Translations under genes and position numbers: made by a program
Notes under the pieces: generated by a model
Database searches by the model: none
What the model saw: only the letters and a program-made list of their open reading frames with translations
What the model was told of the DNA's origin: nothing
Part shown: positions 10,455 through 21,706 of the stretch, one piece after another
Numbering within the stretch: the first letter of the stretch is position 1
Layout: the number at the start of each line of letters is the position of its first letter
Assembly (NCBI GenBank): GCA_024663395.1
Contig: JANFAH010000004.1
Coordinates: 3,286,001-3,350,000, forward strand
Length of the DNA: 64,000 nt
Origin: Pisolithus tinctorius
Lineage: Eukaryota > Basidiomycota > Agaricomycetes > Boletales > Pisolithaceae
Direction of reading: 5' to 3'

Positions 10455-10815
10455 GAATCCCCACCAGGACATGGCCTGGGAAAGTGGGTCTATTTAGCCT
10501 ATGGGAAGCCCATGTTCTGCCTGGAAAGCAGGTCTATTTACCCTGGGGAAAACCCAGGTCAGCCTAGAATGTAGGTCTATTTAGCCTGGGGAAAACCCAG
10601 GTTCACCTGGAAAGCAGGTCTATTTAGCCTGGGGAAAGCCCAGGTTCACCTGGAAAGCAGGTCTATTTAGCCTGGGGAAAGCCCAGGTTCACCTGGAAAG
10701 CAGGTCTATTTAGCCTGGGGAAATCCCAGGATCAACCTGGACAGCAGGTCTATTTAGCCTGGGGAAAGCCCAGGATCAACCTGGAAAGGGGGTCTATTTA
10801 GCCTGGAGAAAGTCT
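10455..10815. repeat. Tandem array of eight 43-44 bp units, each with two hairpins
   Basis: GTCTATTTA recurs at a spacing of 43-44 bp, eight times from about 10488 to 10800. Each full unit holds two short inverted repeats with the same GAAAG loop: ACCTG-GAAAG-CAGGT and CCTGGG-GAAAG-CCCAGG. The array sits in or just before the U3 part of the E4 LTR. Confidence 0.85.
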
Positions 10816-10861
10816 GTACCCCTTTGCATCTATGGCCTCTATCCTTCGTGTTCCACTCCAT

Positions 10862-11575
10862 TGTCATAACCGTGCATTCATCATAAGTCTTTGCTCACTC
10901 CACAACCTTTTCTGCTGGTCATCCACTCACTCTGCACCAACTCCGCCCAACTTCTGTTGGTTGCAAACCATCTCCACTCCAACTGCTGTCGGACTTGTGT
11001 TGCTCTCCTACCAGACCGAGCAGTCCGTTCTCAGAGGGGTCATGTGACTACCTTCGCAGTCAGGTACTCCGCAGCACGCTCACCACATGGTTCAGTGCCT
11101 GGACTATTTCCTTTTCTGGATGTTCTGTGTTACCCATTCATATGTCCTCTGTCTACCCTTCATTCATTGTCCAGGAAGTTTTACTTGAAAATTTATGAGT
11201 CTCCATATGTCAGTTCCGATTCCAATTACTGTACCTCCATAGCAGTATAAGAACATGTACTGTACTCTGCTGTTCTTCAGTATGAATATCAACTTAGTTC
11301 CTACTCCTTCTGTCTCTGACCTCTGTCTGTTGGAGTTACCTCCGACTCTCCGTCTGTACTCTCCCTCTGAAATACGAGGGCTGAGATCATGCAAGGGGGT
11401 AGTGCACGAGCTAAACCTGACGCCCTCACTCCACTCCACCTTTGTCTCAGCGGTCTTCGTTCCTGCTGACACTCCGCTAGTCGGAGTTCTGTTCCTGTGT
11501 GTCGGACTTGCTTCTGGACCCTCCTCTAGACCTTATTTAGCATCGGAGTTGGTCAGAGTAGGCCTGGACTTGACA
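10862..11575 (+). repeat. Solo LTR of the E1 family, intermediate age
   Basis: The 714-bp sequence runs TGTCATAACC...CTTGACA and is flanked by the duplication TCCAT (10857-10861 and 11576-11580). It keeps some CCG words of E1 and has lost others, so it is intermediate between E1 and the copy at 9594. It lies inside the E4 5' LTR; the interrupted sequence is seen uninterrupted at about 52741-52800. Confidence 0.95.
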
Positions 11576-12212
11576 TCCATGGCATGATGTACACTTGTCC
11601 TGTTGGATGATACCCATCTTTTCCCATTTGTTTTTCTTGGTTACTACTTAACAGTTTGTCTTCACACAATTCTATATGGCTTTGACATCTGACATGTCAC
11701 CCTCTTTGTTTTTTGGAATTTTGCTTTACCTGCCCCACATTTCTCCAATCAGTACCTTACTATCCTTGCACTATATAAGTCCACCTCAGCAATCAAAAAG
11801 AATCATCATCTTTTGTGACTCACAATCCATGTCATATGCAAGTCTAAAGTGTTCAAAGAGTCCTTGCATCCTCTGTGTCTGCTGTGTATCTGTGTCTTTG
11901 CATCACTTGCATCTACTGTGTCTTCTGTGTCTTTGTGTCCTTAATCTGCTAGTTCCTTGTTTCCCCTCCTGTGCACCTAATTTATCTCAGAGTTACTTCA
12001 TCAGGTCAAGATCATCACTTGGAATTTCAAAAGCAAGTCTATTCCTACCTACAACTCTGCAGAATTAAATTCTGTGCCCTACATTTGACTCTTTGACCAA
12101 CTCTACCATCGCACTCTATGTCTCCTTCCTACTCAGCACCCCTTGGGTTGAGCCAGGGATTTCCCCTACAGCTTTCCCCTATTTGCATGCTACCCAGAGG
12201 TAGTGTCCCACA

Positions 12213-12697
12213 TTGTTTTGGAGCCCACCACAAGGGCTCTGTAGATCTGGAAAGGAGATCCTTATGACCCACTCATCAAAGAACTGAACTTGAAGAGCTC
12301 TTAGAGCCCTTCCATTGTCTTTCTATTTCTTCATCAGAGATCCTAATCCCCATAACTGACCCCAGAGAGATTTCAGAACCCCATTCATCTGACTCAGACC
12401 TCAGCCTAGATGAGTTCTTACAGAATTCCAAGTCTGCATCACTTCATCTGGATTTTCCAGGAGCTTTCAACCTTGACAAATCCTTTGCCCCACCTCTCAA
12501 ATGCCAAGAACTTTTTGCCCCCTGCAGTCCCATCACCATCTTCATCCTTGTCATCTAGTGATTCCAAACTCACTGCTGAATAACTTCTTATCCCTTCTCA
12601 ATCACTCACTTTAATTCCTGCTATCATTTCCCCCACCCAAGTTCCCACTCAGAATACCTCAGTTGCACCACTCTTAAATTCTGCATCTGTTTGCATA
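12213..12697 (+). other. E4 leader with tRNA-type primer site
   Basis: TGGAGCCCACCA at 12219-12230, six bases after the LTR end at 12212, is a plausible tRNA-type primer site. This differs from the self-priming sites of E1-E3. The rest of the leader has short broken frames and no gene I can support. Confidence 0.55.
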
Positions 12698-13927
12698 ATG
12701 TCTGGAGCTAGAGACATGCCACTCAGGGACTCTAACAAAGCCCTGACATTTTCTGGTTGTACTGAAGATATCACTTGCTACCTTGAAGACATTGAACAAC
12801 TCTGTGTTGAAGCTGGCCTTGACACCAGAAAGGATAAAATCCACTGGGTCATCTGTTGCGCCGATCACAACAAGGCGGAATTTTGGTCCACCTTAGATGC
12901 TGCAACCAACAGCTTCTACTATCCAGGTGCCTTGGTGAAAGATTGTTGCTATACCAAAGCCAACCTTGAAACCTTACTCTACCATCAAGTTCAGAAACCT
13001 ATGGGATTGCTGGAAGATCTTGGTAAATACATCCAGGAATTTCAATGCATCCTCAGCCTCATCCAGAAGAAGAAGAAGCTTCCTGAGGACTACATCAACA
13101 AGAAGTTCCTTGAGGGGTTTCCCCCAAGGTTCTGGAATTCCTTGCTCATGCAATTGCAACTTTCTGACCTAGATCATGACATTGATGAACCTTGGGAGTT
13201 CAACCTGGTCTACAAGCACACTAACTACCTGCTCAGTGGAGCAAAACAAAATCTCCCTCAGCCTGATTCTTTGGCTTTGTTTCCCCAGAACTCTGCACCC
13301 CCTTCTTCATTGACTGTTTCTACTATCTTAAAACACAAGTACATCCAAGTGGCCCAAAAACCTACCTCCACATCACCCCCTCAACAAGGTCAAGAGGGCC
13401 AATTCCATCGCTCTTTTGACCCATGGTGCTTCTTCTGTGGAAGCACCAATGGTCACTGTACAGCAGAGTGTGCACTGTGTCATGAATATGTACAGGCTGG
13501 GAAATGCTCCCTGATAGGGGGAAGAGTATTTATGCTGGATGGTTCTGACATTCCTAGGATGGCTGCTGGCCAGAACTTTAAAGACAAGATTGATAATTTC
13601 CTCACCATGCATGATTCTATCATCGCCTCAGCAAATCTCATCTCCATACAACATCCTAGCCAGTCATCAAACTTGACTCGAGGATGTGATACCCCACCTC
13701 ATCTCATCAGCATGATGTTCTTCAGTAATGAAGAAACCACAGAATTTCAGGTCGACTTACATCCCTCCTCCTACCTAATTGATGAAGAACTAGAGAGTAA
13801 TACTAATGAGGAAGACCAGCATGCCCTGGCAAGAGCCTACACACAGGTAGAAAAATTGAAAAATAATATCAAGAAGAAGAAGGTTGCTCATTTCAATGGA
13901 GTAGATATTCCAGCTCACTGTCAGTGA
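12698..13927 (+). CDS. gag: E4 Gag
   Basis: This intact 409-residue frame begins MSGARDMPLRDSNKALTFSG, a start typical of one basidiomycete Ty3/gypsy Gag group. A capsid-like helical region with YKHTNYLLSGAKQNLPQP covers residues 15-190. A zinc-knuckle-like CFFCGSTNGHCTAEC follows near residue 243, with one extra residue before the His. It would form the particle and bind element RNA. The DNA is nearly CpG-free, unlike E1 and E2, in keeping with long methylation. The frame is intact, but much of pol is missing and no partner 3' LTR is visible. Confidence 0.82.
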   Translation: MSGARDMPLRDSNKALTFSGCTEDITCYLEDIEQLCVEAGLDTRKDKIHWVICCADHNKAEFWSTLDAATNSFYYPGALVKDCCYTKANLETLLYHQVQKPMGLLEDLGKYIQEFQCILSLIQKKKKLPEDYINKKFLEGFPPRFWNSLLMQLQLSDLDHDIDEPWEFNLVYKHTNYLLSGAKQNLPQPDSLALFPQNSAPPSSLTVSTILKHKYIQVAQKPTSTSPPQQGQEGQFHRSFDPWCFFCGSTNGHCTAECALCHEYVQAGKCSLIGGRVFMLDGSDIPRMAAGQNFKDKIDNFLTMHDSIIASANLISIQHPSQSSNLTRGCDTPPHLISMMFFSNEETTEFQVDLHPSSYLIDEELESNTNEEDQHALARAYTQVEKLKNNIKKKKVAHFNGVDIPAHCQ

Positions 13928-13933
13928 ACCCCC

Positions 13934-14837
13934 ATGACAAGTCCAGCCCCTGCTAACATGTCAGCCACCCCCAGGCCAGTCGTTAATTCCGTTCCAAATG
14001 ATCCTGCCCATGCTACAAAAAACCCAGCCATTAGTAAAACTCTGGTTGTCTCTAATCCCACAGACCCCAGGGAATCTAAGCCTACAATAACTCCCACACC
14101 CCAATTTCAATACGACAACTCATAAACCAAGTCTTAGAGGTGAAGATGGAAATTTCTACCAAAGACCTCTTTGCCATCAGCCTGGAGATTTGCAAGCAGG
14201 TCCGAGAACTGGCCATGATGAAGAAGATAACGATTGGGAGCTTGGACACAGTGTCTGAAGCTGTGGCATCACCTGCCTGGGCATCCTATGAGCAGTACTG
14301 GGTCAGAGACACAGAAGGGAAGTGCATAGGCCTCACTATGGCTCCCTTATGTGCTGTTGATGGAATCTTGATAGACAAACTTCACATCAAATGTATTCTG
14401 GACAGCAGATGCCAGGTAGTGGCCTTGTGGTGGGAGTTGTGGGAAGCCTTAGAGGCCCCCCTCCATACTGACATGACCATGACTCTGGAGGCTGCTAACC
14501 AATCCAAAGAAAGCACCCATGGGGTCATAGAGAACATGTCCTTGCACATAGGAAATATTGCAGCACACCTCCAGATTCAGGTTGTTGACTGCACACCATT
14601 TGATCTACTTCTCAGGCGACCCTTCTTCTGCCTGCTCTCCAGCATCCTATGAGATTTCCCTGATGGAGAACAGTCTCTGGAGATTCATGACCCTAACATG
14701 GGTAGACAGGTATTAATTCCAATGTGCCCTTGAAACAGACTACAGCCTCTTCCATGGTTCATAAATCATGAAGATGAAGAAGACTACTTTGCATGCATGG
14801 AGATGCATCACCACATGAAACAAGCTGAGCAGGGTTT
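13934..14837 (+). pseudogene. E4 Pol, N-terminal part with degenerate protease
   Basis: Fragments at 13934-14125 (Pro/Thr-rich linker) and 14140-14652 continue from gag. The second contains a retropepsin-like region: ILDSRCQVVAL stands where an active ILDSGSQ would be expected, and DLLLRRPFF where the family has LLGRPF. The loss of the DSG Gly suggests a dead protease. Stops follow, and the frame is then cut at 14840 by the Harbinger element; reverse transcriptase sequence resumes after 18153. Confidence 0.7.
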
Positions 14838-14840
14838 TTA

Positions 14841-14930
14841 GGGCCTGAATGGTAGTGAAACTTCTGCTTCCTTATGCACAACATATACAAACCAAGTCTG
14901 TGTGGAGTTCAGTGGACTTCCAAGTTGATA
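14841..14930 (+). repeat. Harbinger left terminal inverted repeat
   Basis: The segment is complementary to 18063-18150 with few mismatches. Both contain the stretch reading CTTCTGCTTCCTTATGC from the outside in. Confidence 0.9.
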
Positions 14931-14987
14931 CCTGGCTGTGGGCACATGGCAATCAACTACTCATACACTACACTGTTGACTATTGCT

Positions 14988-16381
14988 ATGGTCGAGAATC
15001 GCCTCATTACCATGGAGGAGGAAGAGGAGGAGGATGATGAAGATTCCAGGTCCAATCTCATTTGGAGGGTGCTAGTCATGCAGCAGGTTCAGAACTACAC
15101 AACAGTCGCTGCTGTACTCAGTATATACCAGGCTGCAATTGCAACCCTTCGAAGCACTACCCCAGAACCTTACCACACATCTTCTCTTTTGGGACAGGGA
15201 TGGGTAGATGAACTGCTTAATGGGCACCCCCAGTGGATCAGACCCAAACTTGGCATTCACAAACATATCTTCCTCAGGCTCATATCTATCCTTCGAGAAG
15301 GGCAGCTTCAAGATTCAAGGAACATCACACTAGAAGAGCAACTGGCAATTTTCCTGTATGCAATGGTTACGGGCTTATCAGCCTGGCATATCAGTGAGCG
15401 ATTCCAACATTTGATGGACACTATATCATGGTGAGTGTGCAGTCACCTGAATGCATGTGAATTTCTGCTAATCATATATTTTACCCAGGTATTTCAAATG
15501 AATGCTCCATGCATTCAGTGAGGGTCCAATTTATACCACATATGTCCACCTTCCCAGAGCTGATTCACCAATCCCCAGTCATATTGCCACCAATACTAAA
15601 TTCTATCCTTACTTCAAGGATGCCATAGGCACTCTTGATGGCACACATATCGCATGTGTGCCATCAAAAAGTGAACAGGATCTGATGCACAATTGCAAAG
15701 GTTTCTTATCTCAAAATTGTCTTGTTGCATGCTCGTTTGATGGTATTATTACATATGTTCTTGGAGGCTGGGAAGGATCGGCTGCTGATGCTACTGTATA
15801 CCACAATGCGCACTTGCACAACTTCGCAATTCCTGATGGGTGCTATTATCTTGCTGATGCAGGATATCCATCGACTCCACAATTACTTGTACCATACTGT
15901 GGCCAACATTATCATTTGGCCAAGTGGGGTCAAGCTAACTTATGGTAAGTACTATTATATCCTTATGTATGTTTGATTCTCATTCACTCCATACAGGCCA
16001 AAGGATAGCAAAGAACTCTTCAACCTTCGCCATGCCATGCTTTGAAATGACATCAAGCATAACTTCAGAATCATAAAGTGGCATTTTTGCACCCTTGTTC
16101 TTCCACCCAAGTATGATATGGCAATCCAATCACAGTTTCCTGTGGCTGCATGCTGCCTTCACAATATTATCCACCTCCATGATCCTGATGATGTCAACAT
16201 GCCAGATCCCAACACAGTCGATGAAGAAGGGCCATTCCTAGCACCTGAAGAAGCTGATGTCGGAGACTTGCAAGATATTCTGTTGAATGCTGAGTCATGC
16301 AGGCAGATGAATACCTTGCATGACACGATTGCAATGCAGATGTGGGAGGACTATTGTGCTGAGCTTGTGAGGCATGGTTGA
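14988..16381 (+). pseudogene. PIF/Harbinger DDE transposase, three exons
   Basis: I infer exons 14988-15430, 15489-15944 and 15997-16381. Their introns of 58 and 52 nt have GT...AG ends, and together the exons make exactly 428 codons. An acidic N-terminus (EEEEEEDDED) is followed by a helical region and the transposase core. TLDGTHI supplies the first Asp and YLADAGY the second. The third catalytic position, normally Glu, is Lys in NDIKHNF. TGA codons at 15499 and 16043 stand where relatives usually have Arg. The transposase is therefore triply inactivated. The start was chosen at the Met before the acidic run, since an earlier ATG lies inside the terminal repeat. Confidence 0.85.
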
Positions 16382-16875
16382 TTCAGCCATTTGTAGTTTT
16401 TGTATTTTTTGTATCACATACCTTGTATTCGCAACTCTCTTGTGAATGTTACTGCTCCCAAACATCGTGACTCGACCTTTGCATTGTGATTCTCGACTAC
16501 AGCATTGACTAAAGCATAATGGCACAAGTACAGATAGACTACTTATCCCCCCCCCATTCCTGTGTATTCCAGAACCTCACAGCCAACTGCCTCAAGCCTC
16601 ATCTTGACCCAAAACATTCTGTATGTTGGCGAGTGAGCAGCGGTATTCTTGTAACCTGTGACATAGGAAGGTTTCTCTTCAAATAGCATTTGCAAGTGGA
16701 CCAGGTTTTGCTCCAAAAGGTTCTTCTCAAGCTCGAACATCAGTGCACAAACTTCATCTAGATCTCAGCTCTTGGATTGGTCAAGGGCAGCAAGAGTCTT
16801 GGTGACATTATCTTGCACACCAGTCATGAGATCCCACACTACGTCTTCAAGGCCAGCTGTCTGTGAGTGCCACTT
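16382..16875. other. Harbinger internal spacer
   Basis: This stretch separates the two convergent genes. It contains short broken frames only, and I see no further gene or structure. Confidence 0.4.
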
Positions 16876-17910
16876 TCAAGAACCAGAAGAACTTCCCCTG
16901 GAAGCTGTTGTGGACATGGTGTTGAGCTTGGCAGTGGCATCACTTTTCCGCTTCTTGCCATGAGACAACAAGCTGGATGAAGGTTTGATGGATGTGCTTA
17001 CTGATGTCATCGCAGAAGATGGTGGCAATGTGGGAATCGATGAAGGGGAGACCATGGGGTCAGGTAGGAGTATGGAGGGCACACTAGACCAGGCCTGCAA
17101 CACACCTGGTGGTAGAGGCATACCCTGAGCATTTACAGTGGGCTGTGTCATCTGAGGAGTTGGTGTAATTTGACTTTGATCAGGAGACCTGGGTTGATAT
17201 GGCACAAAGGTAAACTGTAAAGCGGCTTGCATTGGTGGCATGGGGGGAAAATTGGATGGTGTGGATGTGGAAGCCTGGGACCTTTGGGCAGGGGGTTGGG
17301 AATGGGTGGCATGGTGTGTGTTGGTGCCCCTCGCCTTGTCAGGAAGGATAAGTCTCACATACAGTCGAAGTATTTGAAGCCTGTGTTGCAGTACTGGGCA
17401 GTATCTGGTCAATTCTAGTGGACAGTCAAGGATTTGCACGCCACATGATGAGAAAATCCCAGATGTACCTCGACAATATCATCCATCATGAGTTGCCCTG
17501 CCTCAGTTATGACATTAGCACCTTTTGCTGCTGAATACACAAGCCCTGACCCCCCTGCCACAGCTGAAGCTGCATAATAATCCCATTTCAGCTGTTTATG
17601 AGATGAGTGATTCAGAACGCAATGATAAACCAATCAATGCACACTTTCCCACTTGTCCTGACAGTTTTTTGCAGTTTTACGGTAGCCATTGGGTTGGACA
17701 GGTAACCGAGATACTAAATCGTTAAAGTGCCCTGCTTGAAAGGCCATATGATTGCCTGCCTTGGGCCGGATTTCCTCCACAAAATCAAGAAGTATCTCAA
17801 CATCTGCATGGGGCCATACAGCTCACAACTTTGGCTGAGGCTCAGAGCTCGAACTGATTGATGGGGCCTTTCCCTTTGACCCAGAACCCCTACCTTCCAT
17901 CTTGCCATGA
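16876..17910 (-). pseudogene. Harbinger Myb/SANT-like accessory protein, frame-broken
   Basis: Reading the minus strand from about 17910, fragments in changing frames spell a Myb/SANT-like region (VEILLDFVEEIRPKAGN, then YRKTAKNCQDKWESVH). A Gly/Ala-rich stretch with ANVITEAGQ follows, then a Pro/Ser/Thr-rich tail with a KKRKSD basic motif at 16876-17439. In active PIF/Harbinger elements this second protein binds DNA and carries the transposase to the nucleus and ends. Several frameshifts and stops are present. Confidence 0.7.
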
Positions 17911-18062
17911 AGTCAAAGTGAGCAGTGGGTCAGGGACAGGGAATGATCTAGCCTGCGATAATGGTCAGTTCATCGAGGTGGCATATCATACTATGCATAC
18001 ATGGGTAACTGTGAGTCATCACCTGATCAGTAGACACCACAGTCGCAGATAGTCCATGATTA

Positions 18063-18150
18063 TCAACTTGGAAGTCTGCTGAACTCCACACAGACTTGGT
18101 TTGTATATGTTTTGCATAAGGAAGCAGAAGGTTTGTTACTGTTCAGGCCC
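18063..18150 (-). repeat. Harbinger right terminal inverted repeat
   Basis: This is the reverse complement of 14841-14930, ending GTTCAGGCCC before the duplicated TTA. Confidence 0.9.
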
Positions 18151-18153
18151 TTA

Positions 18154-19060
18154 GTGTCAGTTGATGACTCGTTTGGATTGTGAGGAGGCCATGATAATGT
18201 TTTCTCTGTGTGTTCTCTTTATGTTTCTGATCCTCCCTCTGTTACCTTTGAAGCTGGCTTCACTTTTCTCTACAGACACTACCAAAAATTCTGCTGTGGC
18301 ATTGCTCTATGATTTACAAAGCAACAGTATGCCCCCCATTGATCTGTTTGATTTTAGTTCTGTTTCTTCGAATGACCCCTTCTTATTTTCTACTAGCACT
18401 ACCATTTCACCACTGACAATTTCAGCTTTACATTCCACTTACCAGTTCAATCCCATTCTTCATATCTTAAAGTACAAACCTGTAGTGAAGAACTTGAGGC
18501 CTGTACCAATGTCAATGGCTGTGGAATTCTGGGTAGAGTGTCAGGAGGCTAAAGATCCTCTCACAGACCTACCTGTATTACCTACTCATCCTCCTCCATT
18601 TGTGCCAGGTTCCAGGTTCACCCAGGAAAGGGCTGACAAGCTCAATCTGGACCCTTTGAAGTTCCTCTGGCCTATGGAGTTAAATCTGGTATGATGGCTG
18701 GTCAAGACACATGAGACTGCCTTTGCTTGGGATGCCACAGAAAGAGGAACCTTCGGAGAAGATATGTTTCTGCTGCTGAAGATACCCATGCAAGCCCACA
18801 AACCCTGGGTCAAGCAGAATATCCCCATACCCCCAGCCATTTTTTGTGATGTTGTCAGCATAATCAAAGAAAAGATTTCTGCAGGTGTCTATGAACTGTC
18901 TACTTTGTCCTATCACTCAAAATGGTTCTGTGTAGTCAAGAAGGACAGAAAATGTCTGTGCCTTGTCCATGACTTACAACCTCTGAATGCTGTATCTATA
19001 CAGGATTCAGCCATTCCCCCCTTCATTGACTCAATTGCAGAAGCTTTTGCTTGCCACTCT
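18154..19060 (+). pseudogene. E4 Pol, linker and N-terminal reverse transcriptase
   Basis: A Ser/Thr/Asp-rich linker (18161-18694) leads into an RT N-terminal region at about 18764-19060 with IPIPPAIF, SAGVYELS and HDLQPLNAVSIQDS, as in Ty3/gypsy RTs. The protein breaks off after the IAEAFAC stretch, before the catalytic YxDD. The remainder of pol is not found downstream, so E4 is truncated or deleted here. The sequence is CpG-poor. Confidence 0.72.
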
Positions 19061-21106
19061 GATACCCAACCTTCCACCACAACAGACTCTCTTTTAACCT
19101 TTGGTGCTGCACCAAAGAATGGTCGCTTGTTGTTGATTGCAACTGTGCATGAGGCCTCGATGTGTACTGTGAGCAGTCGTGGCCCTGATGGTCCTCCCAT
19201 CACAAAGTCCCAGACCCTGTAGGTGATTTGAACTGAAAGCTCAAGTGGATTCTGTGTGTTGCTCATCTCTGGCTAAGTCTGAAGGAAGCAGGTGAATGTC
19301 TATCTTCATGTCACTTGCACCACTTACAATTGCTGACTGATAGAAACTCCTGAGTCATAGAACTGGTTCTTCACAGAGTTGGCTTGATCTTGGCATTTTA
19401 AGGGTTGTGTTTCCCCAACATCAAGCCCCCTTACCAGGCGAGATCCCCAGTTCTTTGCAATGACATGTATGCTCATGCTGGCCCTAACACTCACAGTCAT
19501 ATAAAGGAGCTGCATCAAGAGCAGTCCCCTGCATCTGTGCTGTCATGTCTGCAGACAAAAACTCTATGTCCAATGTCCTCGTTGCTGCTTGTTCTCACCT
19601 TCTCCATACTGGATTGTACCTCACAGATGACAATCTCAGTGATGAGGTGCATTGGGTGGCTCATGGCTGTGGCCACATGCTTGCTCTACTTCCACAGTAC
19701 ATGCCAATCATCTGTGACAATGTGAAGAGGGCTGTCACTGATCCCACCACCTCCATGGTCATGGGGAACATGATGACTGGGGGGGCATCATCCTCTGTCA
19801 CTGCACCTTCTGACGGCACAGCCCCCAACAACTCCATGGTCCTGTCTGATGCCATCAATGGCACACCTGACAAACCTGTTCTGGCTCCTATCACCGCATC
19901 CAACTGCTCCATTGAAGGGGAGCTGAATACTGATGACAGTAGTGCTGCACCTCATGTGTTAGCATGACTTGCTGCCATTGTGTGTGTAGATAGCAAAGAC
20001 TTCTGGTTGTCTGCAGATGGGGGGTATCAAGGTCCCAACCACATCTGTAAGGAAATCATTGATGTCAAACCATCCTGTGCTGTTGGTGCTCCAAGTACTG
20101 TTGGCATGCTCAACAATGACTTCTCCTCTGTTGTTGCTAATCTCTGTGCTTTGCAAGATTGTTGTGTCATGTCCAGATACAGCCCAGGCAAGAGTTTCTT
20201 CTCTGCAGATGCCTTCAGCAATCCATGCTTCAAAGTGTGTCACACTTTCTTGGAGGTACATGCATCCCCCACTGTGAAATGCAGCAGGCCTGACTCAATG
20301 GTCCCTGTCATTAGCCACTCGAGGGTATGCTGAGCTCAGATAACAACAGTGAGGACTCCTTGGGTGATGGTAACATTGTTCACCATTGGTGCATAATGAC
20401 AATGCTAACTTATTGGCAAGCTGATAATAATCTATTCTCTTTTGAGAATTGGCCCCTCACTAAAGAAAAGAATTGGGCAGAACTTCTCACATTAAAAACT
20501 ACACATTGGTTGGTACCCCTTGCAGCTATGGATGTTTCTGGCCACCAGATCAGTCCCTATGCTTATTGCCACTGTCTGCAAGATGCCATCATCAAAGTCC
20601 ACTTGATGTTCTCCCACTGGGGGATTGCCAGGAATAAACAGGACATGTATGCAGCCAACATCATCTTCATGCACATGCTCATGCCTCCTTGTGCTTTCTC
20701 AGTGCCTGCAAATAAATGGATCATGCCCCAAACTGAGGTCACTACTGATTTGGCTGCAAAAAGGAGTCGCAGTGTTTGAGTGATGTAGTTCCATGTTATC
20801 CAATCTCCTCCACAGGACAATGATTGCTCTTCCTATGGACTTTATGGTAGAGTACTTACAAGGGCTTTACTACTCTACTCATCCAAAAAGGACACTAAAT
20901 TTTCACAATGGACAATGGACACTATCCCTAGAGTGTGTGCTGTGGACTACATGCTACCATTAGTACTCATCCACCAGGACACTGACTGTGCACAAGGAAT
21001 GATGGACATGAAACTTATCTCCTGTCACCATGTGTTTTTGCCATTGAAAGACACTGGTAAGATGGAGGCACAAGCAAGGTTAGCACTGATGCAGGCAGCA
21101 CTTCCT
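19061..21106. other. CpG-depleted decayed DNA with unrecognised coding-like fragments
   Basis: Open stretches at 19545-19967, 19980-20333, 20327-20779 and 20915-21124 read like pieces of one decayed protein-coding region on the plus strand. One contains IIKVHLMFSHWGIARNKQDMYAANI, split here only by its own length, with no domain I recognise. I cannot tell whether they belong to E4 or to another element. CpG is nearly absent throughout. Confidence 0.35.
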
Positions 21107-21213
21107 GAGTGTGACGCTTTTTGAGATACTTGAATGTACCCTCGGTGCGTGTTACACTTTCCCTAATTTGTTGATGGATTAAGTGTTGCAAGTTGAAAAG
21201 GCGTGAAAGTGCT

Positions 21214-21600
21214 TCACCTAGTACGGTGAACCCCAGGTGGTGCACCTATTACCACAGCGTGAAAGCCTTCGTCGTCGTGGAGTAGGTTTCGCACGTTTCG
21301 AGAGTCGCCCAATGCAGCAAGTAATTGTGTAGGGCTCGGGTTGGCTGGCAGTGCGTTCACGATGGGCTGCAGTGTTCTGCATACAAGTTGGGCCTCCCAT
21401 TCGGAAATACATTGAATGGCGATTGGTAATGGTGGCGATGCTCTCCCACACTCCATGCAAGGACTACATTGCTTCATGTCAGTACCACACACAATAATCG
21501 AGTGACATGTAAAGTACCAGTCCAAGTCTCGATAGATGCCTGTCACCGGGCCACCAATGACTGCCCACATGTACTCTACGTTAGTTGAGGGGATGGCCAT
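21214..21600 (-). CDS. Hypothetical small protein, 128 residues
   Basis: The frame runs from ATG at 21600 (an upstream in-frame ATG at 21636 is also possible) to 21214, at the left edge of the CpG-containing island and 100 bp beyond the end of the alpha-kinase gene on the same strand. It has a cysteine-rich CSPCMECG and is otherwise unrecognised. It could be a single exon, an extension of another gene, or a chance frame. Confidence 0.35.
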   Translation of the reverse strand: MAIPSTNVEYMWAVIGGPVTGIYRDLDWYFTCHSIIVCGTDMKQCSPCMECGRASPPLPIAIQCISEWEAQLVCRTLQPIVNALPANPSPTQLLAALGDSRNVRNLLHDDEGFHAVVIGAPPGVHRTR

Positions 21601-21706
21601 GTCGAATTGGAGCGAGGACCGCTTCAGCAAGAGCAAGCATCAATGAGTGTACTACACAAGATTCATGGAAGCCATACAGCCAAAGAACCTTTACTTTCAA
21701 CAGTAA

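Larger units (their letters stand above)
10390..12212 (+). repeat. 5' LTR of E4 (left edge uncertain), interrupted by a solo LTR
   Basis: From about 10814 to 12212, leaving out the inserted solo LTR, the sequence matches the 3' two thirds of the 1048-bp solo LTR at 52365-53412 and ends in the same GTCCCACA. The first third is different here and includes the 43-44 bp hairpin repeat array. The left edge is not certain; TGTGATTAGAACAG near 10408 is a possible start. A TATATAA box lies at about 11772. No matching 3' LTR was found. Confidence 0.65.
14841..18150 (+). mobile_element. PIF/Harbinger DNA transposon inserted in E4 pol
   Basis: The element is 3310 bp with imperfect terminal inverted repeats of about 88 bp (14841-14930 and 18063-18150), beginning GGGCCTGAATGG and ending CTGTTCAGGCCC. 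A 3-bp duplication TTA (14838-14840 and 18151-18153) is the usual PIF/Harbinger target. It carries the two genes of the superfamily, a DDE transposase (plus) and a Myb/SANT-like protein (minus), convergently arranged. Both are damaged. Confidence 0.95.

Noticed and set aside
10455..10815. CRISPR-like repeat array
   Set aside because: Units are contiguous with no unique spacers, in a eukaryotic genome, and no cas genes are present.
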